In this document: one piece after another, positions 17,686-26,860 of the stretch
Position numbering within the stretch: the first letter of the stretch is position 1
Layout of the letters: each line of letters starts with the position of its first letter
Source of the DNA: Pelotomaculum_C sp050950345
Lineage (GTDB): Bacteria; Bacillota; Desulfotomaculia; Desulfotomaculales; Pelotomaculaceae
Length of the DNA: 64,000 nt
Direction of reading: 5' to 3'
Assembly: GCA_050950345.1 (NCBI GenBank)
Contig: JBMNHK010000002.1
Span: 744,001 to 808,000 of the forward strand
The notes under the pieces: generated by a model
What the model saw: only the letters and a program-made list of their open reading frames with translations
Database searches by the model: none
What the model was told of the DNA's origin: nothing
Translations under genes and position numbers: made by a program

Positions 17686-18621
17686 ATGCGAGTTTTGTAC
17701 ATGGGAACGCCTGATTTTGCGGTTCCAACCTTGCAAGGGATGATCGAGGCCGGTCACGAAGTTGTTGCTGTGATCACACAGCCTGATCGTCCCAGGGGTA
17801 GGGGTAAGAAAAAAACAGCGCCCCCGGTGAAAATCGCCGCCCAGGCATTGAATATTCCTGTTTTGCAACCAGAAAATGTTAAGGCGCCGGAATTTATCGA
17901 AACTCTAAAACAACTAGCGCCGGAGATCATCGTTGTAGCCGCTTACGGACGCATATTGCCGCCGGCTATCCTTAATCTTCCTGAATACGGTTGCATCAAT
18001 GTTCACGCTTCTCTTTTGCCAAAGTACCGCGGGGCTGCACCGCTCCACTGGTCGGTCATTAACGGTGAGAAGGAAACGGGGATAACAATAATGCGTATGG
18101 ACGAGGGTATGGATACAGGCGCTATAATCTTACAGGAAGCGATGCCGATCTTAGAGGGGGATAATGTGGGAACGGTGCATGACCGTATGGCTGCCCTTGG
18201 TGCGCGACTGTTGCTCAAAGCCCTCTCTTTAACAGATAAGGGGGCACTTGCAGGTACGCCGCAAACGGGTGAACCTTCTTATGCTCCTATGCTCAAGGCG
18301 GAAGATGAGATCATAAACTGGGAGAGAGCGGCAGTTGATCTATACAATCAGATCAGGGGTATGGATCCCTGGCCCGGAGCCCGCACAACCCTGGGCGGCA
18401 AGGTGCTCAAACTGTGGCGGGCGGAAGTAATTAACGAAGGGCCTGTAGCGCAATTACCCGGACAGGTCTTGGCCACAGGACGGGAGGGAATTACGGTGGC
18501 TACCGGGCAAGGTCTTCTTTTGCTTAAGGATATTCAATTGCAAGGGGCTAGAAGGATGAGTGCAGCTGATTTTATCAGAGGCAACCCAATAAATGTCGGC
18601 ACTGTTTTGGGTCAGAGCTGA
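17686..18621 (+). CDS. fmt: Methionyl-tRNA formyltransferase
   Basis: Transfers formyl from 10-formyltetrahydrofolate to initiator Met-tRNA. The 311 residues begin MRVLYMGTPDFAVPTL. The catalytic region INVHASLLPKYRGAAP and the QPDRPRGRG nucleotide/folate-binding segment are present, and the C-terminal domain (PWPGARTTLGGKVLKLW) completes the fold. The start is ATG 17686 behind TTAGGGGCG. Confidence 0.95.
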   Translation: MRVLYMGTPDFAVPTLQGMIEAGHEVVAVITQPDRPRGRGKKKTAPPVKIAAQALNIPVLQPENVKAPEFIETLKQLAPEIIVVAAYGRILPPAILNLPEYGCINVHASLLPKYRGAAPLHWSVINGEKETGITIMRMDEGMDTGAIILQEAMPILEGDNVGTVHDRMAALGARLLLKALSLTDKGALAGTPQTGEPSYAPMLKAEDEIINWERAAVDLYNQIRGMDPWPGARTTLGGKVLKLWRAEVINEGPVAQLPGQVLATGREGITVATGQGLLLLKDIQLQGARRMSAADFIRGNPINVGTVLGQS

Positions 18622-18638
18622 GCACCGGAGGGAAATGA

Positions 18639-19430
18639 ATGTTTGTTAGCAATTTAATTCCGGTACGCAAAAGATTATTTATCGGTCTGATGGCCGTCAG
18701 TTTGTTGACGGTGGGGTTATTTCTAGGCGGGATCTATTACCTGGCAACTAATCCAGATCGGACAGCTTTTAATCAAATCCTACTGCTTGTTTTAGCGGGG
18801 ATACTGGTTGGTGTTATTCTTGTTGCTGCCTTTGGTATTGGCGGCATGATTCTAACCATATTATATGCCAGGGAACTCAGCGTTTTTCATGGTCCAATGC
18901 GGGTAGCCGTCAGTCTTTTCTTCCCTATTGCCCTTGCCCTTGGCAGGGCTTTCCACATTGATGTCAACAGGATCAAAAATTCTTTTATTGAGGTCAACAA
19001 CTATCTTGTCAAATCCAAGCAGCTCAAAGTTTCATCCGGACAGCTGCTCTTGTTGGTGCCGCATTGCCTGCAACACAGCCAATGTCCCTACAAGATCACG
19101 GTGGATATTGATAACTGCCACCGTTGCGGGAAATGCACAGTTAATGATTTACTTGAACTAAAGGAGAACTATGGCATAAATGTAGGTATGGCCACCGGCG
19201 GGACTCTAGCCCGCAAGTTTGTGCAAGTGTATCGCCCCCGGGCTATAGTAGCGGTAGCCTGTGAACGCGACCTTACCAGTGGCATTCAGGACTCCAACCC
19301 GCTTCCGGTCCTGGGCGTAATCAATAAACGGCCCTTTGGCCCTTGTTTTAACACCAGCATTGATATGGCCGAAGTGGAGGATGCAGTATGTTTTTTTATC
19401 GACCAACAAGGGTATGATGAAAGGGGTTAA
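18639..19430 (+). CDS. DUF116 membrane protein with cysteine cluster
   Basis: 263 residues. Two hydrophobic segments (about residues 12-34 and 48-75) anchor it in the membrane. The cytosolic part has C-rich motifs LLLVPHCLQHSQCPYKI and CHRCGKCTVND, then VACERDLTSGIQD and FGPCFNTSID, which is the DUF116 layout. Its function is not established; the cysteines suggest metal binding, possibly an Fe-S cluster (inference). It sits between fmt and rsmB, a common place for it in Desulfotomaculum relatives (recollection, not checked). Confidence 0.8.
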   Translation: MFVSNLIPVRKRLFIGLMAVSLLTVGLFLGGIYYLATNPDRTAFNQILLLVLAGILVGVILVAAFGIGGMILTILYARELSVFHGPMRVAVSLFFPIALALGRAFHIDVNRIKNSFIEVNNYLVKSKQLKVSSGQLLLLVPHCLQHSQCPYKITVDIDNCHRCGKCTVNDLLELKENYGINVGMATGGTLARKFVQVYRPRAIVAVACERDLTSGIQDSNPLPVLGVINKRPFGPCFNTSIDMAEVEDAVCFFIDQQGYDERG

Positions 19431-20793
19431 ATTTGGGTTGCCTAAAATATCAGCCAGGGAACTTGCTTTGCAGGTGCTAATCGATACGGAGCAGAATGGA
19501 GCTTTTGCCAATCTGGCACTGAACAAAGCGCTGGAAAAACATCGGCCCGGTAAACTTGACCGCGCCTTTGCTACAGAGTTGGTCTATGGTGTCCTTCGGT
19601 CCTTAAACACCCTGGATTGGGTTCTAAAACAATTTGTCAGCCAGCCGCTGGAGCGCCAGCCGCTGGCTATTCGCAACATCTTACGGCTGGGAGTATATCA
19701 GCTGATGTATATGGACCGGGTGCCTCCTGCTGCGGCTTGCAATGAAGCTGCAGAGCTGGCCCGTAGATACGGTCACCGGGGTTTAGTTCGTTTTGTGAAC
19801 GGTGTGCTGCGCAACGTAGTGCGGCGACTGGATGAAATCAAATATCCGTCCCTGGAGGAGAACCCGGTGGAGCACATGGCGTTAAAATACTCTCATCCAG
19901 CCTGGTTGGTTAAACGCTGGCTTGAGGAGTTGGGCCTGGATGCCACTATGGCTATCTGCCAGGCTGATAACGAACCTGCTCCCAATACAATACGTACTAA
20001 CACCTTAAAAACCGGCCGGGACGAGCTTGTAGCCAGGTTAACCCGGGAAGGCGTGACGGCAGTAAAAACAGACTTGGCCCCGGAAGGTTTGTATATAGGA
20101 GGTTTCCTTTCCCTTGGTTCCCTGGAGAGCTTTCGCGAGGGTCTTTTCCAGGTGCAGGATGAAAGTTCGATGCTGGCCGGAAGGGCATTGTCGCCATTGA
20201 CCGGCTCTTTTGTCATTGATGCCTGCAGTGCGCCGGGCGGGAAAACCACCCACTTAGCCCAGTTGATGGGTAACAGCGGCAAGATCCTGGCTTTCGATAT
20301 TCATCCTCATAAACTTGAACTGATCAAAGAAAACTGTCTCAGGTTAGGGATTGATATTGTGCAAGTAGCCGTAAATGATGCCAGAAAACTGCCGGAAGAG
20401 TATATTGAACAGGCGGATTTTGTCCTGGTGGATGCCCCTTGTTCGGGGCTGGGTGTGCTGAGAAGGCGTCCTGATGCACGCTGGCGCAAAGATCCCGCTG
20501 ATATTCCTGCTCTTGTTCAGTTGCAGTCGGAGATCCTGGCCGGTGCCGCCAGATGCGTTAAAAAAGGAGGGGTGTTGCTTTACAGCACCTGTACCGTTAC
20601 ACGGGAGGAAAACTTAGGACAGGTGGAAGATTTTCTATCCCATCACCCGTGGTTTGCATTGGAGGATTTAACCCCTTTCCTGCCTGAAGCTGTGGATCGT
20701 AGAGGTACTAGATCAAAGGGGTATATTCAGATCTACCCTGGTGAGAATCGTATGGACGGTTTTTTCATGGCCAGAATGAGAAATAAAGGATAG
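19414..20793 (+). CDS. rsmB: 16S rRNA (cytosine967-C5)-methyltransferase
   Basis: SAM-dependent m5C methyltransferase of the Sun/NOL1 family with an N-terminal NusB-like RNA-binding domain (ISARELALQVLIDTEQNGAF). The SAM site DACSAPGGKTTHLAQ and the catalytic motif DAPCSGLGVLRRRPD are intact, with the second cysteine in YSTCTVTREEN. The start is uncertain: ATG 19414 or 19417 overlaps the end of the DUF116 gene, while TTG 19438 has AAAGGGG 12 bases upstream. Either gives about 450-460 residues, normal for RsmB. Confidence 0.92.
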   Translation: MMKGVKFGLPKISARELALQVLIDTEQNGAFANLALNKALEKHRPGKLDRAFATELVYGVLRSLNTLDWVLKQFVSQPLERQPLAIRNILRLGVYQLMYMDRVPPAAACNEAAELARRYGHRGLVRFVNGVLRNVVRRLDEIKYPSLEENPVEHMALKYSHPAWLVKRWLEELGLDATMAICQADNEPAPNTIRTNTLKTGRDELVARLTREGVTAVKTDLAPEGLYIGGFLSLGSLESFREGLFQVQDESSMLAGRALSPLTGSFVIDACSAPGGKTTHLAQLMGNSGKILAFDIHPHKLELIKENCLRLGIDIVQVAVNDARKLPEEYIEQADFVLVDAPCSGLGVLRRRPDARWRKDPADIPALVQLQSEILAGAARCVKKGGVLLYSTCTVTREENLGQVEDFLSHHPWFALEDLTPFLPEAVDRRGTRSKGYIQIYPGENRMDGFFMARMRNKG

Positions 20794-20822
20794 ATTATCA
20801 TGACGGAGAATAGTTCGTCTTA

Positions 20823-21881
20823 ATGGGGAAGGATTATAAAGTGAGCTCAGCAAAGGTTAATTTAAGGGATCTTACCCTGCCACAGCTCGAAATTATTTTT
20901 AGTGACCTGGGAGTAGAGAAATACAGGGCTAAACAAGCAGCTGAATGGATTTTTAAAAAAGGAGTATTCAGCTTTGACGAAATGACCAATCTTTCTAAGA
21001 ATTTAAGGGAGAAAATGGCGGGTTTCGCATGGCTCAGCTACCCGGAAATCCACACCAAAGAGGTTTCACAACAGGGGGAGACGATCAAGTACCTATTCCG
21101 TTTGCACGATGGTGAGACGGTGGAAAGTGTGTTAATGAAACACGACTATGGTAATGCCGTGTGTGTTTCAACCCAGGTGGGCTGCCGAATGAACTGCCGT
21201 CTCTGCGCTTCAGGCCTGGAGGGCCTGATCAGGAATTTAAGCGCCGGAGAAATATACGATCAGGTCCTCGGTATACAGCAGGACACCGGGCAGAGAGTGA
21301 GTCATGTTGTTTTGATGGGTTCAGGTGAGCCACTGGATAATTATCATGCTACCCTTGGTTTTATCACCAACATTATAGCAGAATATGGATTGAACATCAG
21401 TGCCCGCCATATTACCTTATCAACCTGTGGCATAGTGCCCGCTATTCGGGCGTTGGCCGGGGAGAAGTTAGCCTTGACGCTGGCTGTGTCTCTGCATGCT
21501 CCTGAAGACTCATTGAGAGATACCCTGGTTCCGATCAACAAAAAGTATCCTCTCAAGCAATTAATCCCAAGCTGCGCTTATTATGCTGAAGAAACAGGCA
21601 GGCGGGTAACTTTTGAGTATGCATTAATAGACGGGATTAACGATAGGAGGGAACATGCACAGCAATTAGCACAACTGCTGCAGGGAATGCTTTGTCATGT
21701 AAACCTGATCCCGGCCAATCCTGTTGCTGAGCGGGGCGTTGTTCCAGCAGGGCGGTCTCAGGTAAGCCTTTTTAAAGATATCCTTGAGCGGCAGGGGATA
21801 GCAACTACCCTGCGGCGAAAGCTGGGAGCGGATATTAATGCTGCCTGTGGTCAACTGCGACGCAGGGTACTGTCGACTTAA
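20823..21881 (+). CDS. rlmN: Dual-specificity rRNA/tRNA adenine-C2 methyltransferase
   Basis: Radical SAM enzyme methylating C2 of A2503 in 23S rRNA and A37 in some tRNAs. The cluster motif is CRMNCRLCASG. The C-terminal catalytic cysteine is in INAACGQLRR (about residue 343), and VLMGSGEPLDNY is conserved. The 352-residue length is normal. The start is ATG 20823; a GTG 18 bases downstream is an alternative. It closes the translation-related group before the FHA/kinase block. Confidence 0.94.
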   Translation: MGKDYKVSSAKVNLRDLTLPQLEIIFSDLGVEKYRAKQAAEWIFKKGVFSFDEMTNLSKNLREKMAGFAWLSYPEIHTKEVSQQGETIKYLFRLHDGETVESVLMKHDYGNAVCVSTQVGCRMNCRLCASGLEGLIRNLSAGEIYDQVLGIQQDTGQRVSHVVLMGSGEPLDNYHATLGFITNIIAEYGLNISARHITLSTCGIVPAIRALAGEKLALTLAVSLHAPEDSLRDTLVPINKKYPLKQLIPSCAYYAEETGRRVTFEYALIDGINDRREHAQQLAQLLQGMLCHVNLIPANPVAERGVVPAGRSQVSLFKDILERQGIATTLRRKLGADINAACGQLRRRVLST

Positions 21882-21990
21882 TCTTAATGAATCTGCACCG
21901 CGCTGTACATCTATAGGCCCGTAAGTTTAAAAGTAAATTAATTATATGGATAAACCTTAGTAAACAACTGTTTAGTAAGAGGTGTGGACA

Positions 21991-22752
21991 ATGGGTGTTT
22001 TCTCGGTATTCGAGGGTAGCTTGGAAAAATATATCGACAGTTTTTTCAAGGACAAATTTGGCGGCCGTGTCCAACCTGTGGATATTGCAAAAAAATTGGC
22101 CCGGGAGATGAGGGATTGCCGCCGGGTCAGTATTAGCAATGTATATGTGCCCAATATATACACTGTTTTTCTTAATCCGGAGGATCATGCCGATATTGAG
22201 CCGTTAAGAAAAACGCTGGCAAAAGAGCTGGAAGACTATGTGGCTAAAAAAGCTGCTGAAAAAAGATATACTTTGACCGGCCAGCCGGCAATTAAATTTG
22301 CCGTTGAACAGGCCTTGCCGGCCGGTGGGCTGCGAGTTGACAGTGAATTTAGTGAAGATCCGGGTGAAAAAGAAGGTCCTGAACCCGAGGAGAAACCTAT
22401 TGAGCAGACCCAGCCTTTTCAACCGGTTAAAAATGGCACCCTGTTAGAAGCGCCTGCAGTTTCCTATGGGATGCTGCTCATGGACAGCGGCCCTGATCAG
22501 GGTAAGGTCTTTAAGCTTACAGCTCCGGTAATTGTTGTGGGAAGAGGCGAGGGTTGCGACATAGTCCTTCACGATGATAGCGTATCCCGCCGTCACGCCA
22601 GGCTGGAACGGCACCGCAACCAGTATAAAATCGTGGATCTTGGTAGTACTAACGGCACTGTTGTTAATGGGATTAGAATAGGAATGAAGCTTTTGGAAAC
22701 AGGGGATAAGCTGCAACTTGGCTTGACGACCTGCACCTTTAAGGTGGAATGA
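21991..22752 (+). CDS. FhaA-type protein: DUF3662 plus FHA domain
   Basis: About 253 residues. The N-terminal DUF3662 domain (MGVFSVFEGSLEKYIDSFF, residues 1 to about 115) is followed by an acidic Pro/Glu-rich linker and a C-terminal FHA domain (about 165-250) with the phosphothreonine-binding residues in VVGRGEGCD, SVSRRHARLE and STNGTVVNG. In Actinobacteria the FhaA homologue binds phosphorylated wall-synthesis proteins. The start is ATG 21991 after AAGAGGTGT. It overlaps the next FHA gene by four bases and belongs to one unit with the PP2C phosphatase, FtsW-type protein, PBP and PASTA kinase. Confidence 0.88.
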   Translation: MGVFSVFEGSLEKYIDSFFKDKFGGRVQPVDIAKKLAREMRDCRRVSISNVYVPNIYTVFLNPEDHADIEPLRKTLAKELEDYVAKKAAEKRYTLTGQPAIKFAVEQALPAGGLRVDSEFSEDPGEKEGPEPEEKPIEQTQPFQPVKNGTLLEAPAVSYGMLLMDSGPDQGKVFKLTAPVIVVGRGEGCDIVLHDDSVSRRHARLERHRNQYKIVDLGSTNGTVVNGIRIGMKLLETGDKLQLGLTTCTFKVE

Positions 22753-23255
22753 TTATGTTTTCTATTGCTGTGATGGTATTGCGCTATTTATTCCTGGCAT
22801 TAATGCTGTTATTTATCTTCAGGCTGGTTAAATTGATGGTGGCTGATCTGCGGCTTGCCGAACAGGAGCCGGATGGCGGTAAAGTCGTGGACGGGCGACA
22901 TAGAGGGCCAGATTACCCCGGTGGTGACAGCGCCTTTCTAAGGGTCAAGGCAAGCGTTGCCCCCTCTTTGAGACCTGGAACAACCTTTCCTCTGAATAAC
23001 GAAAATAATTTGCTTGGCCGTGGAGACAGCAGTGATCTTGTGCTTCAGGACTCCTTTGCTTCCAACAGACATGCCAGGATCTTCTATCAGCAAGGTCAGT
23101 ACTGGATTGAGGATCTACAGAGTACCAACGGCACCTTTGTAAACGAAGTCAGGATTGAGCATCCAACTGTGCTGGCAGAGGGTGATAGCATCAGGATCGG
23201 GGACTTCATTTTTGAGTTTGTGAGGTGGGGTTATGAAGTGGGCTCAGTTAACTGA
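22749..23255 (+). CDS. Membrane-anchored FHA-domain protein (FhaB-like)
   Basis: 168 residues. One N-terminal transmembrane segment (about residues 5-25, LRYLFLALMLLFIFRLV) is followed by a cytosolic FHA domain (about 85-160) with LLGRGDSSDLVL, SNRHARIFY and STNGTFVNE. It should read phosphothreonine marks laid down by the PASTA kinase encoded further on, at the membrane (inference from family and context). Its start overlaps the previous stop and its end overlaps the phosphatase gene, which indicates translational coupling. Confidence 0.88.
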   Translation: MIMFSIAVMVLRYLFLALMLLFIFRLVKLMVADLRLAEQEPDGGKVVDGRHRGPDYPGGDSAFLRVKASVAPSLRPGTTFPLNNENNLLGRGDSSDLVLQDSFASNRHARIFYQQGQYWIEDLQSTNGTFVNEVRIEHPTVLAEGDSIRIGDFIFEFVRWGYEVGSVN

Positions 23256-23946
23256 TATTGGTCTGGTCAGGCCACTAAATGAGGACAGCCTTTGTGTGGT
23301 ACCTGAATTGGGTTTATTTGCTGTTGCCGATGGTATGGGCGGCCATGTGGCCGGCGAGATTGCCAGTGCGACAGCGCTAGATGTACTGCAGGTTGAACTT
23401 GCCCGCAAGCTGCAAGAAGGGGAACATCCGGAAGCTGCTCTGGTAAGCGCTGTGCAAATAGCCAACGAGAAGATCTATAATCTTGCCGGCAGCAACCAGC
23501 AGTGGTCAGGTATGGGTACTACTGTTACAGCTTGCTTAAAAAGCGGTGAAATAGTTTATTTGGCGCAAGTCGGTGACAGCAGGGCCTACCTGTTGCGTCA
23601 AGAAGTGCTGACACAGCTGACAGAGGATCATTCCCTGGTTTATGATCTGGTTAAAAGCGGCGAACTCACGGAAGAGCAAGCCCGGCAACACCCGCAACGC
23701 AATGTGCTTACCAGGGCATTAGGTACCTCACCCTCTTTAAAGGTGGATCTTTTTAGGCAGAAGGTTGTCAGGGGTGATCTGTTGCTGCTCTGCACAGACG
23801 GTCTTACGGGCTACCTGAAACCTGATGAGCTGTTACAAATTCTTAAAACTTCACCTGACCTGGATACAGCAGCAGGCATCCTTGTGAAACACGCGCTTAA
23901 TTACGGTGGAAAAGATAATATTACTGTTATTTTGCTGGAAATATGA
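23233..23946 (+). CDS. prpC: PP2C-type Ser/Thr protein phosphatase
   Basis: Metal-dependent phosphatase that reverses phosphorylation by the PrkC-type kinase. 237 residues with all main PP2C motifs: TDIGLVRPLNED, VADGMGGHVAGE, GMGTTVTA, QVGDSRAYLL, LLLCTDGLTG and GGKDNITVILL. The metal-binding Asp and Gly residues are present. The start is ATG 23233 inside the end of the FHA gene, with GAGGTGGGG as Shine-Dalgarno. In many Firmicutes prpC lies right next to prkC; here two wall-synthesis genes lie between. Confidence 0.93.
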   Translation: MKWAQLTDIGLVRPLNEDSLCVVPELGLFAVADGMGGHVAGEIASATALDVLQVELARKLQEGEHPEAALVSAVQIANEKIYNLAGSNQQWSGMGTTVTACLKSGEIVYLAQVGDSRAYLLRQEVLTQLTEDHSLVYDLVKSGELTEEQARQHPQRNVLTRALGTSPSLKVDLFRQKVVRGDLLLLCTDGLTGYLKPDELLQILKTSPDLDTAAGILVKHALNYGGKDNITVILLEI

Positions 23947-24036
23947 TCCGGTATTGTATGGTGAAACTACAGCAGGCATATCTCAAACCCCCTGAAATAG
24001 AATCATTTAGTCGTATTAAGGTTTATGGAGGCAATT

Positions 24037-25356
24037 ATGAGTTTTGCGTGGCAGAAAAGGTCAAGCCGGTTGTCTTCCACGATAAGAGCCAATTTCAGTC
24101 GCCGCATTGCTGAACGCAAGCTGCTCTGCCTGGTGGGTCTTTATGCTATGACCGGGATGCTGGGACTGTTCTTTACTTTGCCAGGTGATACCGGACGTAC
24201 AGCCCTGCTGGCTGGACTGTTTGCAGTGGCCGGCTTTTTTTTAGTACATATCTACTGGTCATATACCGGTTACCGGGGGGATTGCTTTTTATTACCCTTA
24301 ACAGCAGCGCTTACAGCTACCGGGCTTGTTTTTTTATTCCGCATAGATCCTTTTTACGGTATGAGGCAATTTGTTTGGTTGTTGGCGGCCTTATTGGTGT
24401 TGGTGCTTACTACCAGCCTGCTTAAAAATATTCGTTTTCTGGATGATTATAAATATGTTTATGCCGTGGTAGGGCTGGTGGCGCTCATCTTGCCAATATT
24501 TTTTGGCCAGGAAGAGGGCGGAGCAAAAAGTTGGCTTAATTTCGGTCTTTTTCAATTGCAGCCCTCCGAGTTTGTTAAAATTTTGGTGGTGCTTTTCCTG
24601 GCCAGTTTTTTAGAGGAAAACAAGGCGGCCCTGGCCGCAGGGACGCGTAGCGTCGGTTGGCTTAACCTGCCAAGTCCTCAGGAATGGGTGCCCTTGGTGG
24701 CTATGTGGGGTGTTTCATTATTACTCCTGGTTTTTCAAAAGGATCTAGGCACGGCCTTAATATATTTTGGCACTTTTCTTGCCATGATCTACGTAGCCAC
24801 TTCGCGCATCTTTTATGTTGTATTTGGGCTGGGGCTTTTTGGGGCCGGGGCAGGAGTGAGTTATTCCATTTTCGCTCATGTGCAAGACAGGGTTGAGATC
24901 TGGCTTAATCCGTGGCCATTGATTGATACCACCGGCTATCAGGTTATTCAGTCCATCTTTGCTATCGGTTCAGGTGGTGTCATAGGCGCCGGTCTGGGAC
25001 AGGGTTTTCCGACTTTTATACCTGCCGTACATACCGACTTTATCTTTGCTGCTATTTGTGAGGAGATGGGTTTAGCCGGCGGAGTGGGAGTCATTGTTAT
25101 GTTTATGATCTATCTCTATCGCGGGATTAGAATTGCTCTTAAAACAAAGGATGACTTTGCAGCACTAACAGCGGCCGGCCTTACTGCGCTATTGAGCCTG
25201 CAGTCTTTTATCATTCTGGCTGGGGTGACCAAGATGTTGCCGCTGACTGGTGTAACACTCCCTTTTATGAGCTATGGCGGCAGTTCCCTATTAGCTAATT
25301 TCATCTTGCTGGGGTTATTATTGAACGTATCACACGAGGCAGAAAATAGCTTATGA
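24037..25356 (+). CDS. FtsW/RodA/SpoVE-family peptidoglycan polymerase (SEDS)
   Basis: Polytopic membrane protein of 439 residues with about ten hydrophobic segments. SEDS signatures: EGGAKSWLNFG with QPSEFVKI, GLGQGFPTFIPAVHTDFIFA, and the C-terminal LPFMSYGGSSLLANF. SEDS proteins polymerise lipid II glycan strands together with a partner class B PBP, and such a PBP is the next gene, overlapping by four bases. ATG 24037 is chosen because the upstream ATG 24025 lies on the Shine-Dalgarno TATGGAGGC. Whether it serves division, elongation or sporulation cannot be told from sequence. Confidence 0.92.
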   Translation: MSFAWQKRSSRLSSTIRANFSRRIAERKLLCLVGLYAMTGMLGLFFTLPGDTGRTALLAGLFAVAGFFLVHIYWSYTGYRGDCFLLPLTAALTATGLVFLFRIDPFYGMRQFVWLLAALLVLVLTTSLLKNIRFLDDYKYVYAVVGLVALILPIFFGQEEGGAKSWLNFGLFQLQPSEFVKILVVLFLASFLEENKAALAAGTRSVGWLNLPSPQEWVPLVAMWGVSLLLLVFQKDLGTALIYFGTFLAMIYVATSRIFYVVFGLGLFGAGAGVSYSIFAHVQDRVEIWLNPWPLIDTTGYQVIQSIFAIGSGGVIGAGLGQGFPTFIPAVHTDFIFAAICEEMGLAGGVGVIVMFMIYLYRGIRIALKTKDDFAALTAAGLTALLSLQSFIILAGVTKMLPLTGVTLPFMSYGGSSLLANFILLGLLLNVSHEAENSL

Positions 25357-26747
25357 AAAACAATATTTTAAAATTAGGCTACCTGCTCTTGGGACTTTTG
25401 GTTGGCCTGGTTATTTATCTGTCATATTTGCAGCTATACCGGGCTCCAATACTGGCAGACAACCCATATAACCGGCGCTTTCAGGAATATGAGAACCAGG
25501 TGCTGCGAGGGACCATATATGATTGCAATGGAGTTGCCCTGGCTAATAGTGAGCGCAGCCAGGATAGCACCAAGCGCCTCTATCCGGCAGGTTCCAGCAT
25601 GGCCCATGTAATCGGGTACATTAACGAGATTTACGGTCGGGCAGGCCTGGAATCTGCTTATGATCGTTATTTGTTGGGCATGGAAGGCGCCGATAGTTAT
25701 AGGAATCTCATCAACAGGTTGCTGGGTAAGGCTCAAGCAGGTGGTGATGTGATACTTACGCTGGATGCCGGGCTGCAAGGGCAGGCCATGGATCTGTTGG
25801 GCGGACGACGGGGTGCAGTGGTGCTCTTAGATCCGGGAACTGGAGCAGTGCTGGTGCTGGCTTCGAGTCCCAGTTTTGATCCCAATTATTTAGATGATAA
25901 TTGGCCCGAACTGCTTCAGGATAACCGGAAACCATTGGTTAACAGGGCAACGCAAGGGGCCTACCCGCCCGGTTCGACCTTCAAAGTAGTAACTGCCGCT
26001 GCGGCTCTGGCGGCTGATCCAGGGTTAGCCCAGGATCATTTTGATTGTCCGGGCTATCTGGTGGTGGATGGTTTTAAGCTTGACGATACTGCTGTGCATG
26101 GTAAGGTCAACTTAACCCAGGCGCTGGCCAAGTCCTGTAATACAACCTTTGCTCAACTTGGTTTAACAGCCGGGGTTACAGGCTTTCAAGAGACGGTTAA
26201 AGCCTTTGGATTACTCCAGGCTCCTGAAATTGGTCTACCAACCCGTGCCGGTACGATGGCGTCTGCAGATGAAATGACACCTACGGAATTAGCCGGCAGC
26301 GCCATAGGACAGGGGCAAATATTGGTTAGCCCGCTCCAAATGGCACTCAGCGCTGCAGCAATTGCCAACGAGGGCACCATAATGCAGCCCTATCTGGTCA
26401 ATAGGGTGAAGGATTCCAGGGGCTTTACAGTTGAAAATCATACGCCCCGGGTATGGCTAAAGGCGACCAGTCCGGAAATAGCCGCCATTATTAAAGAAGG
26501 TATGGTCAGCGCAGTAAACAGCGGCACGGCACAAGCCGCTTCCGTCAGAGGAATGCAGGTTGCCGGCAAAACAGGTTCTGCCCAGAATCCCCAAGGACAG
26601 ACACACGCCTGGTTTATTGGCTTTGCTCCTGCTGAACAACCGCGCCTGGCCATAGCTGTGATGTTGGAGAATGCCGGTGGAGGTGGTGCAGTGGCTGCAC
26701 CCTTGGCGAGGAGTCTCTTGGCAGCGGCTGTAGCGGCTGGCTATTAA
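25353..26747 (+). CDS. Class B penicillin-binding protein (transpeptidase)
   Basis: D,D-transpeptidase of 464 residues with one N-terminal transmembrane anchor (about 7-27). The catalytic triad motifs are present: STFK at 208-211, SCN at 261-263 and KTGSAQ near residue 405. The N-terminal dimerisation part is short, so it resembles the PbpA group of Actinobacteria and Peptococcaceae rather than large FtsI (family knowledge). It starts at ATG 25353, coupled to the SEDS gene, and precedes the PASTA kinase, matching the mycobacterial rodA-pbpA-pknB arrangement. Confidence 0.92.
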   Translation: MKNNILKLGYLLLGLLVGLVIYLSYLQLYRAPILADNPYNRRFQEYENQVLRGTIYDCNGVALANSERSQDSTKRLYPAGSSMAHVIGYINEIYGRAGLESAYDRYLLGMEGADSYRNLINRLLGKAQAGGDVILTLDAGLQGQAMDLLGGRRGAVVLLDPGTGAVLVLASSPSFDPNYLDDNWPELLQDNRKPLVNRATQGAYPPGSTFKVVTAAAALAADPGLAQDHFDCPGYLVVDGFKLDDTAVHGKVNLTQALAKSCNTTFAQLGLTAGVTGFQETVKAFGLLQAPEIGLPTRAGTMASADEMTPTELAGSAIGQGQILVSPLQMALSAAAIANEGTIMQPYLVNRVKDSRGFTVENHTPRVWLKATSPEIAAIIKEGMVSAVNSGTAQAASVRGMQVAGKTGSAQNPQGQTHAWFIGFAPAEQPRLAIAVMLENAGGGGAVAAPLARSLLAAAVAAGY

Positions 26748-26860
26748 GTTTTAGAGCATAATGTCTTCAGCTTTGTAATGAGTCATGGTAATATTACATC
26801 AATAGGGTATGCATTATTGCAAGATCTCGAGCTTTTAGATAATAATTAGGGGTGAACAGA